Positions 31,228 to 41,281 of a DNA stretch of 53,960 nucleotides are shown here, piece after piece. Source of the DNA: Thraustochytrium sp. TN22 (Eukaryota > Sar > Bigyra > Thraustochytrida > Thraustochytriidae); assembly GCA_013306675.1 (NCBI GenBank), contig JABLUY010000005.1, positions 322,692 through 376,651 on the forward strand, written 5' to 3'. Numbering within the stretch: the stretch's first letter is position 1; every line of letters begins with the position of its first letter. The position numbers and the translations under genes were made by a program. Under the pieces are notes generated by a model. That model saw only the letters and a list, made by a program, of their open reading frames with translations, had not been told where the DNA came from and did no database searches.

Positions 31228-31783
31228 CCTACACAAGCAGGGCTAAAGCCGCGTCGTCGACGTCTTCCAGTGAAGAAGAGGAACCATCGAGAGGTCTTGC
31301 GCCTGCGCGTGCGACACACATGTCGGGGTCGGACCTCGACCGCTGAGCTGTCCAAAATGTAAGCCTGGCGCGCTGAAGAAGTGAAGGCACAACGCGAAAT
31401 CCTGTGCGGGCGTGGGGCCTCAAGCATCAAGACTGACCGCAGCCTGAAGCTAGGGTGAATTGCTGAGCTGACCGAGCGAGATCAGATCACGTGTGCTCTG
31501 GTGAGACATTTTCTCTGCACACTGAGACAGACCGCAGCTCAACACACTCCACTGGGACTCGCGTGAGACTGATGTTGGTTTGTGGCTTCTTTCGAAATCG
31601 CTGCCTGCCAGCTGCAAGAATGACCGGCACAGCAACAAGCTTGAGAATGCAAATAATCTTTTTTGGCTTTTGTGTTCATATACAGGCATCCTTGAATGAA
31701 GCGCGCCAGGCCTCATGCGGAGCGTGGCGCGAGCTTAGTTGCGCTTGCGCTTGAGCGTGCGCAGCGATCCCAGGCGAAGTTCC
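31228..31783. other. Convergent 3' region LRR / small PDCD4-linker-like gene
   Basis: 556 bp of moderate GC with a few T-rich patches (31655-31685). No gene is seen. Confidence 0.5.
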
Positions 31784-31957
31784 TCACTTCTCCTCGTCGC
31801 TGTCGTAGTTCGGGTCCTTCTTGCTCATGGGCGGCAGCTCCGACTCGCTGCCGGGCGTGCCCCAGGTGAACTTGCCGCCGCCGCCGGCCTTGCTCACCTC
31901 CTTGCCGCGCCCGGTCCCAGACGCATGGCGGTCCTTCTCGCGCTGCACCTTGGGCAT
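31784..31957 (-). CDS. Small basic protein resembling the PDCD4 linker motif
   Basis: A 57-residue frame. The segment DRHASGTGRGKEVSKAGGGG, then KFTWGTPGS and KDPNYDSDEE, matches the conserved linker before the MA3 domains of PDCD4 and the similar tail of small RNA-binding proteins of the Stm1/HABP4 kind. There are no MA3 domains, since a stop follows directly. The frame stays open upstream to 32632 through a Ser-rich run, so a longer protein of up to 282 residues is formally possible; the short version is preferred because only this part is protein-like. It may bind ribosomes or RNA. This gene would be missed by a length cut-off. Confidence 0.6.
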   Translation of the reverse strand: MPKVQREKDRHASGTGRGKEVSKAGGGGKFTWGTPGSESELPPMSKKDPNYDSDEEK

Positions 31958-33121
31958 CTTGCTGTCCGCGCTTCCGCCGCTGCTGCTGCTGCTGCTGTCG
32001 CTGCTGCTGTCGCTGCTGTCGCTGCTGCCGCTCGCTCGCTCGCGCTGCGCTCGCTGCTCCTCGCGCTTTGTTGCTCGGATCGAGTCGAGTCGAGTTCTGG
32101 ATTTGCTTTCAGACTTTTTGATCTGATCTGATGCAATTTCGCGCTCCCAGTGGCGCTCCCCCTGCTCTGCACTGCGCGGCGCCCTCCCCTGACCGCCACT
32201 GACGCCCCAAACCGTCCGACTGCCCCCACCCGCCGCCAGGCTTGGCCGCCCCTCCCTCCCCCTTCTCCTCTGCGCCCGGATCAGGCCCGCCCAGAGGGGA
32301 AAGCCCGCGGAACGGCGCCGACGGATGCGCAGAACATTCTCGAATGCGTCCAGCCTCGGGACACCTACTGAGCGGCGGAGGGCCCAGCTGCCGCAGAGGC
32401 CGCGGGGGGGGGCGGGCCGGCCGCTGGAGCGGAGGATTTCGCGACTGCGGGCGCCGGCCGGCCGCCGGGGGGGGGACTCCGGCGCCGGGTCCTGCCTGGA
32501 CCAGGCCCGTCTCTCCGGCCTGGACTCCGTGGTACCGCCGCGCGCGGTACCGCGGTCGGTACCTTCCGGGTAGGCCTTCGGAATGATTCTGTAGTACAAG
32601 AGAGTGGAGTGGAACGGGTCGGTGCAGCTCATCGAGGTGCAGTAGTCAGGCTACTAGGTGCAGAGGTCGTTCGATTCGAACTGCCACTGGCACTGGTGGC
32701 AGTGATCGCCCCCGGGCTGGCGCCGAGCGCACTGCACGCTGGCCTCGGGCCCGGGCTCGGCGGCACCGTCAGCGGTCGGCGCGGCCCCGGCCGGCTCGGC
32801 GGCGGGTTCCTGCGCCGGCGAGCGGGAAGACTGCTGCCGACTTCCGGAGGAGCGCGGAGGAGTTCCCGCAATCGTGCGTCGCCACGGCCGGCCCGGATGG
32901 GTTCTTCAAGTTGGCCCTGCCCGATGGCGTTCAAGACCGCCGCCAGGCACAGGTGAAGTGGTCACCCCGGAGGTCTCAGATGCAAGCTAAAAATGCCAAG
33001 GCGCGTTCTCCGAGCCGTGCGTCATCTTGCGTCAGCGTAGCAAGCAACTGACAATCTTGCGCGCGCAATGTGCGAGTCAAAAAGGTACCACCGTAACGTC
33101 TTCAAATGTCCTGGCTACTCA
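31958..33121. other. Intergenic region between two minus-strand genes
   Basis: 1.16 kb. It holds the upstream region of the small gene (CTG/TCG repeats 31975-32045), GC-rich palindromic DNA with three GGTACC sites at 32530-32565, and the 3' flank of the AP2 gene. A plus-strand frame at 32800-32980 contains a few protein-like residues but no domain, so no gene is called. Confidence 0.5.
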
Positions 33122-34239
33122 TCATGAGGCTGCGGGCTCATCATCTGCTGGCGCGTTGGTCGTGCCGTGAAAATCCTTGGGCAGGAAGCCGTCTCCATCT
33201 TCGTCGTCGATGTCGTCATCGTTGGCGCGGCCATTGTCCTCGTCGTCGTCACCAAGCAGGTCTCGCACCTCTTCAGCCTTCATTTGAGAGCGGGCATCGG
33301 CATCGCCGCCGGCGAAGGCGTCGACCTCCTTGCTGTCGTTGGTGGCGCCATTGTCATTGTCATTGCCTGGGAGCTCGGGCGGCGCAGGCGGTGCGGTGGC
33401 GATGAGACGCGTGTCGAGCCCGAGCAGCATCTTGTCGGTTTCCGGGTCTACGCCGGACTGCCGCAAGGTGGTGATGAGCGTGGGTAGGTCTTCCCTGGCA
33501 GAAATGAGCGCATCCTCGAGGACCTGAGCGCGGGCAGCGTCATTGGGGAAGTTCAGGCGCGGCTGTCTCTTCCCTTCGGTGCGACCGCGGCTGCGATAGC
33601 TCTGGAGCCGCTTGAAGTCGACCACCACCGCGGCCATCGTTTCGGAGTTGTAGGCGCCCAGGTGCACCGTTTTAGAGTCAATCCACGCGCGCGCCGTCCA
33701 GCGCTTGTCGCGCTTGTGCCACGACACGCCACTGTAGGCCGAGCTCTTGCGCGTCGGCGTCGGCTGCGGGCTCGCCGACCGACCGCCGCGCGCTGCCGGC
33801 GCACTGCTCGTCCGCTGCGCACCCGGCACAGATACGGTGCGACCGCGTCCCCCGCGCGCGCTGCTTGCGCCTGCACCGCCAGAATCTCCGGTATCACGAG
33901 CAACAGTAGTGCTATCGAGGCTCGAGTTTGAGCTCGCGCTCGTGCCGGAGCTCGCTTGTTTGAGCGGAGCGGGCTGCGGTGGTGGGTGCGGCGCCTCCTG
34001 CTGCGGGTGTGGCTGCAGAGGAGGCGCCGACATGCCCGGCATGGACGGAGACGCGAAAACACTGGACCACATGGGCTGACCGGGCACGCTGTGCATGACA
34101 CGGAAGGCGACATCCGGCGGCGCGCGGGGCGCAACCCCTGTGCGGTCCCCGTGCATTGGAATGCTCCATACACCTTCGGTGGGCAGGCCAACAAAAGGAT
34201 TGTTGGTCGCGACGAATTGTTGCTGTTGTTGGAGGTGAA

Positions 34240-34285
<46 letters not shown>

Positions 34286-35032
34286 TGGTTGTTGTTGTGA
34301 TTGCTGCTGCTGCTGCTGCTGCTGTTGCTGCGGTTGCTGATGAGGCTGCAGATTTTGTTGTTGATATGGCTGCTGCTGCTGCTGCTGTACCATCGCCGCG
34401 GGAAGCATTTGCGGCTGCATCTGGTGCATACCCTGCTGCATGTAGTGGTTTTGTTGCTGCGGCTGTAACAGCTGCTGGTGATGATACAGTTGCTGTGAAT
34501 TTTGAGGCAGCGTGGATGGAACATAGGGCGCCTGCCCTGATTGCAGAAAATGCTCAGACACCATGGGTACAAAGCCACCGACTGTGAGCCCACCCTCGTT
34601 TCCTGAATGGCCCTCGTTTTGGTATTGCTTTTGCTGGCCTCGCCGCTCGTCATCGCGCTGATCTCGCCTCCGGCCATGCCCACGCGAACGCATTCGAGAC
34701 TGCTGCTCCTGCTGTTGTTGATAGAGCTGGTGATGTCTCTGCGTCCGCGCTCCGCTGCTGCCACTGTGGGTGCTGCTGTTCATGCTACTATAATCTCGTT
34801 CCGTGCCCGAGGTGGTGTCCTTCTCGTCAGGGCTGTCGTCCTTGCCGTTGCCGCCGTGGCTTTTGCTCCCGGTGCTGTCGCTGCCTGCCGCCGAAGCAGC
34901 TGTGCCTGCGTCGAGCAGCGCTTGCGTGCCTGCCTCCTGCGCGGCCTCGGAAGCACTCACCTGGACGCTCGTGCTCGCCTCGCCCTTTTCCGAGGGCGGC
35001 GAGTCGCCCTGGCGAGGCTTCTTCTTGCGCAT
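33122..35032 (-). CDS. AP2-domain protein with long Gln-rich region
   Basis: A 636-residue candidate transcription factor. Residues about 431-496 form one AP2/ERF-like DNA-binding domain: YSGVSWHKRDKRWTARAWID, then SKTVHLGAYNSETMAAVVVD, then PRLNFPN, matching the beta-sheet plus helix and the LNFP end of AP2 domains. Residues about 145-290 are rich in Gln runs encoded by CAG/CAA mixes, typical of activation regions. The N-terminus is Ser/Gly-rich with basic clusters and the C-terminal 60 residues are acidic. The ATG at 35032 is taken because MRKKKPRQ begins a basic nuclear-signal-like stretch; 57 more residues are possible from 35203. No intron. Confidence 0.85.
34236..34395 (+). repeat. CTG/TTG trinucleotide repeats (polyGln in the AP2 gene)
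   Basis: Runs of TTGCTG at 34236-34280 and GCTGCTG at 34303-34335 and 34370-34390 on the plus strand encode the glutamine stretches of the AP2 protein. Mixed codons make them stable compared with pure triplet runs. Confidence 0.85.
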
Positions 35033-35255
35033 GGCTGTGCCCAGGCCTTCGCGCCTGCCTAGTAGCCCGTCTCGCGCCGTGGGTCCACCCCGCCGCTGGT
35101 AGAGTGCGCGCCGCCCGCCACGCGCCCCACCCCCGCCTTGTGTGCTTTCTTTCTTTTTTCTCTCTTCTCCTTTCGTTCTCTCTCCTTTTCTCTCACTTGC
35201 CACGCTTGCCTACTTTCCACTGATACAGCGTGGACAGATAGGCCCTTTCTCCTAC

Positions 35256-35298
35256 GGGCTGCGAAAGCACCCCCGAGGAGTCGTGCTCTTAGCAGCCC
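35256..35298 (+). other. Two-tier hairpin
   Basis: GGGCTGC (35256-35262) pairs with GCAGCCC (35292-35298), and inside it AGCAC (35266-35270) pairs with GTGCT (35283-35287), leaving a 12-nt loop. The strand is unknown. No known RNA family is recognised. Confidence 0.5.
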
Positions 35299-35739
35299 CT
35301 ACCGACGTTTTCACTTGCGCCGATTAATCTTGTCGAGCTGGCCGCCTCAGCATCGGCCGCCCGCGCGGCCGGGCGCTGGCGAGGACCAGCCAGCCGCGCC
35401 GCCGCCGGCCGCCCTACGCACAGGACTCGCGGCAGCCGGCCGGCCGGCCGGCCGGCGTGCCGGCGGTCGGGCCTCCTTCTTCCCGGCGCGGGGGAGAGCG
35501 ATTGAGGACGCGCTGCTGCGCGGCAGCCCCACCACAGGCGCCACCACCTGACCGCTGCGCGCGCGAGCGCTGCCGCGCGCGCTGCGCGCGCGCGCGCGCG
35601 CGCGCGCGTCCGAGTGGCTGCCGCTCCGCGCCGCCGCCGCCCCGTCGCGCGCGCGATCCTCCACGCGCGGCCGCCGGCACCGCGCGCAGCAAACTTGAGG
35701 TCTGCCGCGCCAGCGAGGTCTTTGGTCGCTCCCAGCCGG

Positions 35740-36060
35740 GGTAGAGCTGCGGTAGGTGCGGCAACGAGAGGATCATGGGCCTAAGAACTCCTATGGTTAA
35801 ACATAGGCCCGAGCCGGCATTTGAGTGCCGCACTGCGGGGAGGCGACCCCCTAAGCACTGCTGAGCGGGCGGCCGGAGGGCCGCAGCTGCGAGACAACTG
35901 AGGGATCGTCTGCCGACCACAGCCTACCGTGGCCCTAGAAAAGGCCGCGCCCCCCACAGCTGCCGCGCCGGAGCAAGTCTACTGCGCGAATCGCGGGATC
36001 TCTACGTGGGACCCACTGCAGCCATTTGGCGAAGGCTAGCAGGTGCTAGTCGGCAGGCAT
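35740..36060. ncRNA. Hairpin-rich candidate structured RNA
   Basis: A run of perfect short stems close together: GGGCCTA with TAGGCCC around an inner CCTATG/CATAGG (35777-35810), CGGCA/TGCCG (35815-35830), GGGG/CCCC (35836-35850), GCGGCC/GGCCGC with a GGAG loop (35868-35884), GTGGG/CCCAC (36006-36016) and CTAGC/GCTAG (36036-36050). No protein frame is convincing and no box elements of tRNA, 5S, U snRNA, SRP or RNase P are recognised. The strand cannot be fixed. GC-rich DNA forms stems easily, so this is only a candidate. Confidence 0.25.
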
Positions 36061-36726
36061 ACCCGGTCCTGGCCTCCGCGGCGCTTTGCCTTGCAGCCCG
36101 TCGTCCGGCCAAAGCGCACCTAGTCTCCATACCGCTGCTCGCATGTTGGCCCAGTTCCCGCGCCGCCGACTGCCTGCAGCTATGGTGGCATATGGCGGCG
36201 CACGGCCGGCCGCGCGAGCGCGAAATCGCGCGGCGGCGCGTCCGAGGCCCGAGCCGTCTGCTCGAGTCAAAGAGAAAATTCAACGCAACCTCCTGCCGCC
36301 CGCCCCGGTCCGGTCGATTGCGGAACTCGCCGCCCAAGCTGTGGGACTTGTGGTCTGTTGAACACGAGGCCACCGGAAGCTATCCCACACTGTGATTAAA
36401 CGTGGGATTTGCGGGCTTTGCCCCATCCACAGCCCCTCCCTCCACCTACCACGCTGTGGTGCTGCTACGGAGCAGGTCGCTGTGTGCGTCGAAGCGTCCT
36501 TTTCCCCCCTATCCCTTTGCTTCTTTTTCTCCTGTGCGCGGTGCAGCTCGCGCCCACGGGAGGGCCGTGTTCCCTGCCTCATCGCGCCGCACGGCCTCGC
36601 CCCACTGACACGGTGAAGCCGCGCCGCGCCGACCTCGGCCCGGCGCCCGAGGCACAGGGCCGAGCGCGCAGCCTACGGTAGCGCGCAGCGGTGGTTGCGG
36701 CTGGCTAGGGCAGCGTAGTGCTCGGG

Positions 36727-36785
36727 GTTACTAGTGGCTACTAGCTAGTAGAGAGCTTAGCTCTCTAGCTAGACTAGAGAGCGCG
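36727..36785. repeat. CTAG-rich palindromic patch
   Basis: ACTAGTGGCTACTAGCTAG is followed by AGAGAGC TTA GCTCTCT, a perfect 7-bp hairpin, then AGCTAGACTAG. The TAGCTCTCTAGCTAG part recurs at 48160-48180. Similar patches lie at 26165, 30160, 37679, 45632 and 53655. Confidence 0.7.
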
Positions 36786-38319
36786 ACGCACGAGGGCTGC
36801 CGCAGGCTGGCTGCAGTGGCTGGCTGTCTGGCCGGCTGGCTGGCCATGGCTGGCTGCCGCCCGTCATCCACCATCCACTGCGCCCAGCAAGCCAAGCGTT
36901 CGACGTCTTATTTCGCGATTTGAGTCGCCGCCAGCTGCAGGGAACCGTGGTGGGCCAGCGGCAGGCGCGGCAGGGAAGGACGCGGCGTGGCGCGCGCAGC
37001 GGGCGGCGCGCGCGCGTGCGCGCGCGGGAGGGCTGGCAGTGGCGGCCGACTCAATCCGTGCCTGGGTCAACGAGCGAGCGAGCGACCAAGCGAGCGAGTG
37101 CGCGAGTTTCTGGCGAGCGGTGTCGGGGTGAGTCGAGTCAGCCAGGCAGCAGCGAGCTTACTGTTAGTAGCCCATCGACGCTGCCAGTGGGCCGCCGCGG
37201 CCTGCCAGTGGCCATCATACCACTGACAAAGACACGAGTCAAGGAGTCCGCGCAGCAAGCGCACACGCGCGCACACCTGGACGGTTGGGCGTGTGGTGGT
37301 GGGCTCGTTTGCCAGTGGGCCCACTGGCAGCCGCTGGCAATGAGTTGGGCTTTCACTGTCACTGCCATGATCCGTGCAACCATGGCAAGTCGCCGGTCCT
37401 CGCCAGCTCGCAAAGGCTCGCTATCTGACAAAAAGGTAGAGTGACGTGAGAGTGTCGCGCCCGCGTAGCGCGGTGCTGTGACTCGAAAGTGCCCGAGTCC
37501 GGCGCGCTCGCCAGGTCTGAAGCTTGCAGCAGCCTGAAAGCCTCGCGGCGACTCGACTCGACCCGACTCGACTTGGACTTGGGTTGAATTTGCGAAAGTT
37601 CGGCCAACGGCGGGCGGCCGGTCCAGCCGGGCATCCCCACCCGACCGGTAGATCGCTCCTCGACCAACAGCTCGTTCCTCTAGCTACTTAGCTACTAAGT
37701 AGCGTGAGCTAGCCGGTGGCTAGTAGCCTAGCCTAGCTACTAAGTGCGTTGAAAGACTGCATTGCCACGGGCAGAACAACATTCTCGCTCTGACCTGGAT
37801 GAATGAATCAGAACCTCTCACCAGCGTCAGCCGCGGCCGCCGGCACTCCCTGGCACTTTCACCCAATGTGAGAGAGTCGAGCCGAGGTGCCACGAAGAAT
37901 TGGGCCTCCTTGAACTGCTCTGGCCAGGCTGCGGAAAGCTCCGACCTCCTTCTGGCAGCTGGCAGCTTTTGCATGCATTCGAGAGGTTTTCATTTGTTTC
38001 GTTGGTTTGCTCGCTTGCGAGTCGCTCCCTTGCTACTTTGCTTGCTTACTTGCTTGCTTGCTTGCCTGCTGACTGGCTGGCTTGCAGGCCTCGCGCGAGC
38101 CGAGCCGGAGTGGGCCCTTCTGGGCCAAGAAGGCGACCAGCGGGCACCTCTTGAGATTGTCCCTTCAGCCGGAGAGACAGACTCCTGTCCCACGCGCGCC
38201 GCGGGCCGCTGGGACGCTCGCTCCTCAGGCTGCGCGTCGCGCGACGCGACTCGTCCGGCCAGCGACCTGCACGCGTTGCACTGCAGACACGTGACTCGCC
38301 CTCGGCCTGCTCCTCAGCG

Positions 38320-38362
38320 TTGCGTGGCGTGGCGTGGCGTGGCGTGGCGTGGCGTGGCGTGG
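38320..38362 (+). repeat. GGCGT pentanucleotide repeat
   Basis: About eight tandem units ending about 35 nt before the triple-RGS start codon, again in the probable 5' leader. Confidence 0.9.
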
Positions 38363-38396
38363 TCTGGCGACAAGGTCAGGACTCGCGCGCGGCGCG

Positions 38397-41123
38397 ATGG
38401 GCAACAACCTGACGTCGGGCTGGTCGCGGCTCCTGGGCCGCGATCAGCAGGCCGCCGCTCCGCCCGAGGATGTGGCCGCCGAGGACGAGCAAGCGCTCTT
38501 TCATCCGCGCAAGCGCAGGCCGTCCGACGTGTCCATGCAGACCGTGCTGCAGGAGCCCATGGTCTCAGACGCCTTTCGCGAGTTCATGCACGAAAAGCTG
38601 AGTGAGAACCTCGTCTCGCTCTGGGTCGATCTGTACTCGTACGAGCGCGTCCCGTACGAGTCCTCGCTCAAAGCGCCCCGCGCGCAGGAGATCTTCTCCA
38701 AGTACTTTGCAGAGCACGCGCCACTGGCCTCCGCCTGCACGGACTTCCTGGACCAGGAAACACTCACCGGCCTGCGCCGCACGCTCATGGTCCAGGACGA
38801 CTCTGACCTCGTGCGCCAGACCGAGCCACGCGCGCTTGGCGCGGCCTTCAAGCTCATATACGGCAAGCTCGTCACCTTGCTCAAGTTTGAGTTCATGCCG
38901 CAGTTTCTCATCTCCGAGCACTTCAACCGCCTTGGCGCATCCGAGGAGGACTGCCTCTGGCCGGAGCTCGACGCGATCGAGGTCCCCAACGCGGAGGCTG
39001 TCTTGGGCCACCCGTGGCTGCACGCCTACTTCTCCGCCTTCGTCTATTCCTCTGACTTGATGGAAACCGAGGCCGAGTCGCGGTCTACCGGGTCTACGGC
39101 CAAGTCCACCTCCTCCGGGTCCGGCTCGCGCCGCAGAAAGAAGGACCGCGCCGCTGCCGCCACCGCGGCCCGGGCTGTCGCCGCAGCCAAGGCCGCCAAG
39201 GCCGCCAAGGCGGCCAAGGCTGCCCAAACGGGGGGCGCGGGCAGCCGCTCCAACACCACGACGAGCCGCTCCAACACGGCGAGCTCCAGCGAGGAGGACC
39301 TCGCCGGCTCCTCCGAGGCGGCCTCGTCTGTCGGCGACGAGGAGGACGAGGAGGCCGGCACGCTGCGCTCCGCCCGAGACCTCGTCGAGCTCTTCTTTGA
39401 GATTGAAGACTACAGCAGCTGGGGCCAGGACAACGCGCACCAGTTCGAGCGCATGCGCCGCATCCTCTCGCGCTTCGGCGCGCCGCCCATGGCCAGCGGC
39501 CAGCGCCGCGCCATCGAGCCACCCATCGCCGCTCTTGAGCGCCACTACACCCAGTTTGAGATGAAGATTGCCCGCTACCACGACATCGTCTATCGCAAAC
39601 ACGACGGTGCCTTTTTCGAGCCCGTGCGCAAGGAGGTTTTGCGTCGCCTCGACCTCCACGTGCTTCCGCGTTTCCATGCCAGCTCGCTCTGCGCGCTCGC
39701 GCTCCAGAACGCCTCGCCCGGCGCGCAGCGCGAGCGCAAGGCGGAGCGCTCTCAGGCCAAGATCCGCCAGCTCGTCAACTTTGCCGAGCAGCGCAAGCTC
39801 GCCAACCACTTCACATACAAGTACACCCTCGAGAGCGCGCTTTCGCTGCCCTGGGGCGCATTTTACCTCAAACGCTTCGCGCGCAAGCGCCTTCAGGAGG
39901 AGTCCGTGCTTTTCGTGCTGGAGACCGACGCCTTCAGCCGCCTGCCTGCACATTCCAAGCCGGCGCACGGTTCCCCAGAGGACGTCCTGTTCTTGCGCCG
40001 CTGCACGCGCCGCATCTGCGAGCTTTACATCTCCGACGCCGCCCCTCTCCAAGTCAACATCTCCCACTCGCAGCGTCTGCAGCTTCTGCGCCGCGCTCTC
40101 CAGGATGAGGATGTCTCCCCGGACATCTTCGCGGATGCGCGTGAGGAGGTCCTGCGCATGCTCCGCCTCAACCTTTGGCCTGCCTTCCAAAACGACAACA
40201 TGCACGAGAACTTCATCCGTAAGTGCGCGCACAACTTCCACCGTCGCAGCGCCAGGGTCGACCGTGATGCTGTCGTCCTCCAGACCTCCTCACAGGTTAA
40301 CCTGCGTCTCGACACCGACGACGTCGCCGCGGCTCTCTCTATTGCCGACCCTGACGACGCAAGCGCCCCCGACGACACGAGCGCCCCCGACGATGCCAAT
40401 GTCCCCGACGACGAGGCTGCCGCCAGCGAAACCCTCGAGGGCGTGGCCCATGTCATTGACAGTGAGGCGAGCGAGCAAGTGGAGAAGTCGCAGACCGAGA
40501 TCGCTTCAGCTGAGACGGTGTCCTCCGGGACGGCACCGACCGACGGGGAGGTCGTTGAGAAGGTGACCATCGACAACGCGGTCGCCACGACTACTGCTTG
40601 CGAGACGGCGCCTGCTGACGGCGAGGTCGTCGAGAAACCGGTCATGGACAGCGCGATCGATGAGAGTACGGCCTCCAAGACTGTGCCACCCGAGAGCGAG
40701 CTCACGAACAACGTCGTGAAGGAGAAAACGGAGGTCGCCTCCAAGGAGGACACCGATGAGACCCTCAAAGAGGACACGGAGGAGCCCCGCAAAATGGAAA
40801 CGGAGGAGCCCCGCAAGGAGGGCACGGAGGAGCCCCGCAAAGAGGCCCCGGGAGCCAACGAGGGCACCGAGGAGACGAACGAGACATCCCAGGCTGGCGG
40901 CATCAAGGACGTGAACGAGTCCAAAGCTAGCCTCGCTACCGACGCAGGTGCAACTTCTACCGAGGCTTTGGCCGCGACATCAAGCGACGAGGACTCCGCC
41001 TCTTCCTCGTCATCGAGTGGCGCTCCCTGTCAGCAGACCGGCAAGGATGCCGGCGAGGTGGTGGAGTCAGTGGGCCTGGTGTCGGCCCCGGCGCCTCCCG
41101 CCGCAGGCACCATGGGCGCGTAA
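38397..41123 (+). CDS. Triple RGS-domain protein with N-myristoylation signal
   Basis: A 908-residue protein. MGNNLTSG fits the N-myristoyltransferase consensus (Gly2, Thr6), predicting membrane anchoring. Three RGS-like domains are seen: about 47-180 (DAFREFMHEKLSENLVSLWV onward), about 325-435 (DLVELFFEIEDYSSWGQD onward, the most divergent), and about 480-610 (FYLKRFARKRLQEESVLFVLE to LNLWPAFQNDNMHENFI). An Ala/Lys repeat and a Ser-rich spacer lie between the first and second (250-320). The last 300 residues are Glu/Asp/Thr-rich with imperfect repeats EEPRK and DDAS/APDD. It should act on G-alpha subunits at the membrane, possibly as a multi-site scaffold. Single exon. The start at 38397 follows the GGCGT repeat; the frame upstream only translates that repeat. 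Confidence 0.88.
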   Translation: MGNNLTSGWSRLLGRDQQAAAPPEDVAAEDEQALFHPRKRRPSDVSMQTVLQEPMVSDAFREFMHEKLSENLVSLWVDLYSYERVPYESSLKAPRAQEIFSKYFAEHAPLASACTDFLDQETLTGLRRTLMVQDDSDLVRQTEPRALGAAFKLIYGKLVTLLKFEFMPQFLISEHFNRLGASEEDCLWPELDAIEVPNAEAVLGHPWLHAYFSAFVYSSDLMETEAESRSTGSTAKSTSSGSGSRRRKKDRAAAATAARAVAAAKAAKAAKAAKAAQTGGAGSRSNTTTSRSNTASSSEEDLAGSSEAASSVGDEEDEEAGTLRSARDLVELFFEIEDYSSWGQDNAHQFERMRRILSRFGAPPMASGQRRAIEPPIAALERHYTQFEMKIARYHDIVYRKHDGAFFEPVRKEVLRRLDLHVLPRFHASSLCALALQNASPGAQRERKAERSQAKIRQLVNFAEQRKLANHFTYKYTLESALSLPWGAFYLKRFARKRLQEESVLFVLETDAFSRLPAHSKPAHGSPEDVLFLRRCTRRICELYISDAAPLQVNISHSQRLQLLRRALQDEDVSPDIFADAREEVLRMLRLNLWPAFQNDNMHENFIRKCAHNFHRRSARVDRDAVVLQTSSQVNLRLDTDDVAAALSIADPDDASAPDDTSAPDDANVPDDEAAASETLEGVAHVIDSEASEQVEKSQTEIASAETVSSGTAPTDGEVVEKVTIDNAVATTTACETAPADGEVVEKPVMDSAIDESTASKTVPPESELTNNVVKEKTEVASKEDTDETLKEDTEEPRKMETEEPRKEGTEEPRKEAPGANEGTEETNETSQAGGIKDVNESKASLATDAGATSTEALAATSSDEDSASSSSSSGAPCQQTGKDAGEVVESVGLVSAPAPPAAGTMGA

Positions 41124-41217
41124 ACCTCAACTGTACGAGTAAAGTGAAGAAAGCCTGCGTTGTGATCGTTTGACCTTTTCCCGAAGCGAGCGGATTGTTG
41201 GGCACCACTCCCTTGCA

Positions 41218-41281
41218 CTGCTGAACTTTGTTTTTAGTTTTTAATAGGCCATCTCACCCTTAAGTGTACCACCAAAACGGG
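41218..41281 (+). repeat. Left terminal inverted repeat
   Basis: Core TTAATAGGCCATCTC followed by CCCTTAAGTG. Matches the right end at 27 of 29 core positions, with weaker similarity on both sides (TGCTGAACTT outward, AAAACGGGC inward). Confidence 0.85.

Larger units (their letters stand above)
35033..38396. promoter_or_regulatory. 3.4-kb divergent intergenic region AP2 / triple-RGS gene
   Basis: No protein gene is supported. It contains a two-tier hairpin at 35256-35298, a GC dinucleotide tract (35582-35608), a hairpin-rich stretch (35740-36060), CTAG-rich palindromes (36727-36785 and 37679-37745), a (GGCGT)n run (38320-38362), and GCTT/CTTG tetranucleotide tracts (38035-38085). The open frames are Arg/Pro/Ala-rich without domains. 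Confidence 0.55.

Noticed and set aside
32660-32685. GTTCGATTCGAAC, resembling a tRNA B box
   Set aside because: No A box, acceptor stem or anticodon stem can be built at the required distances; the T-stem has a mismatch.
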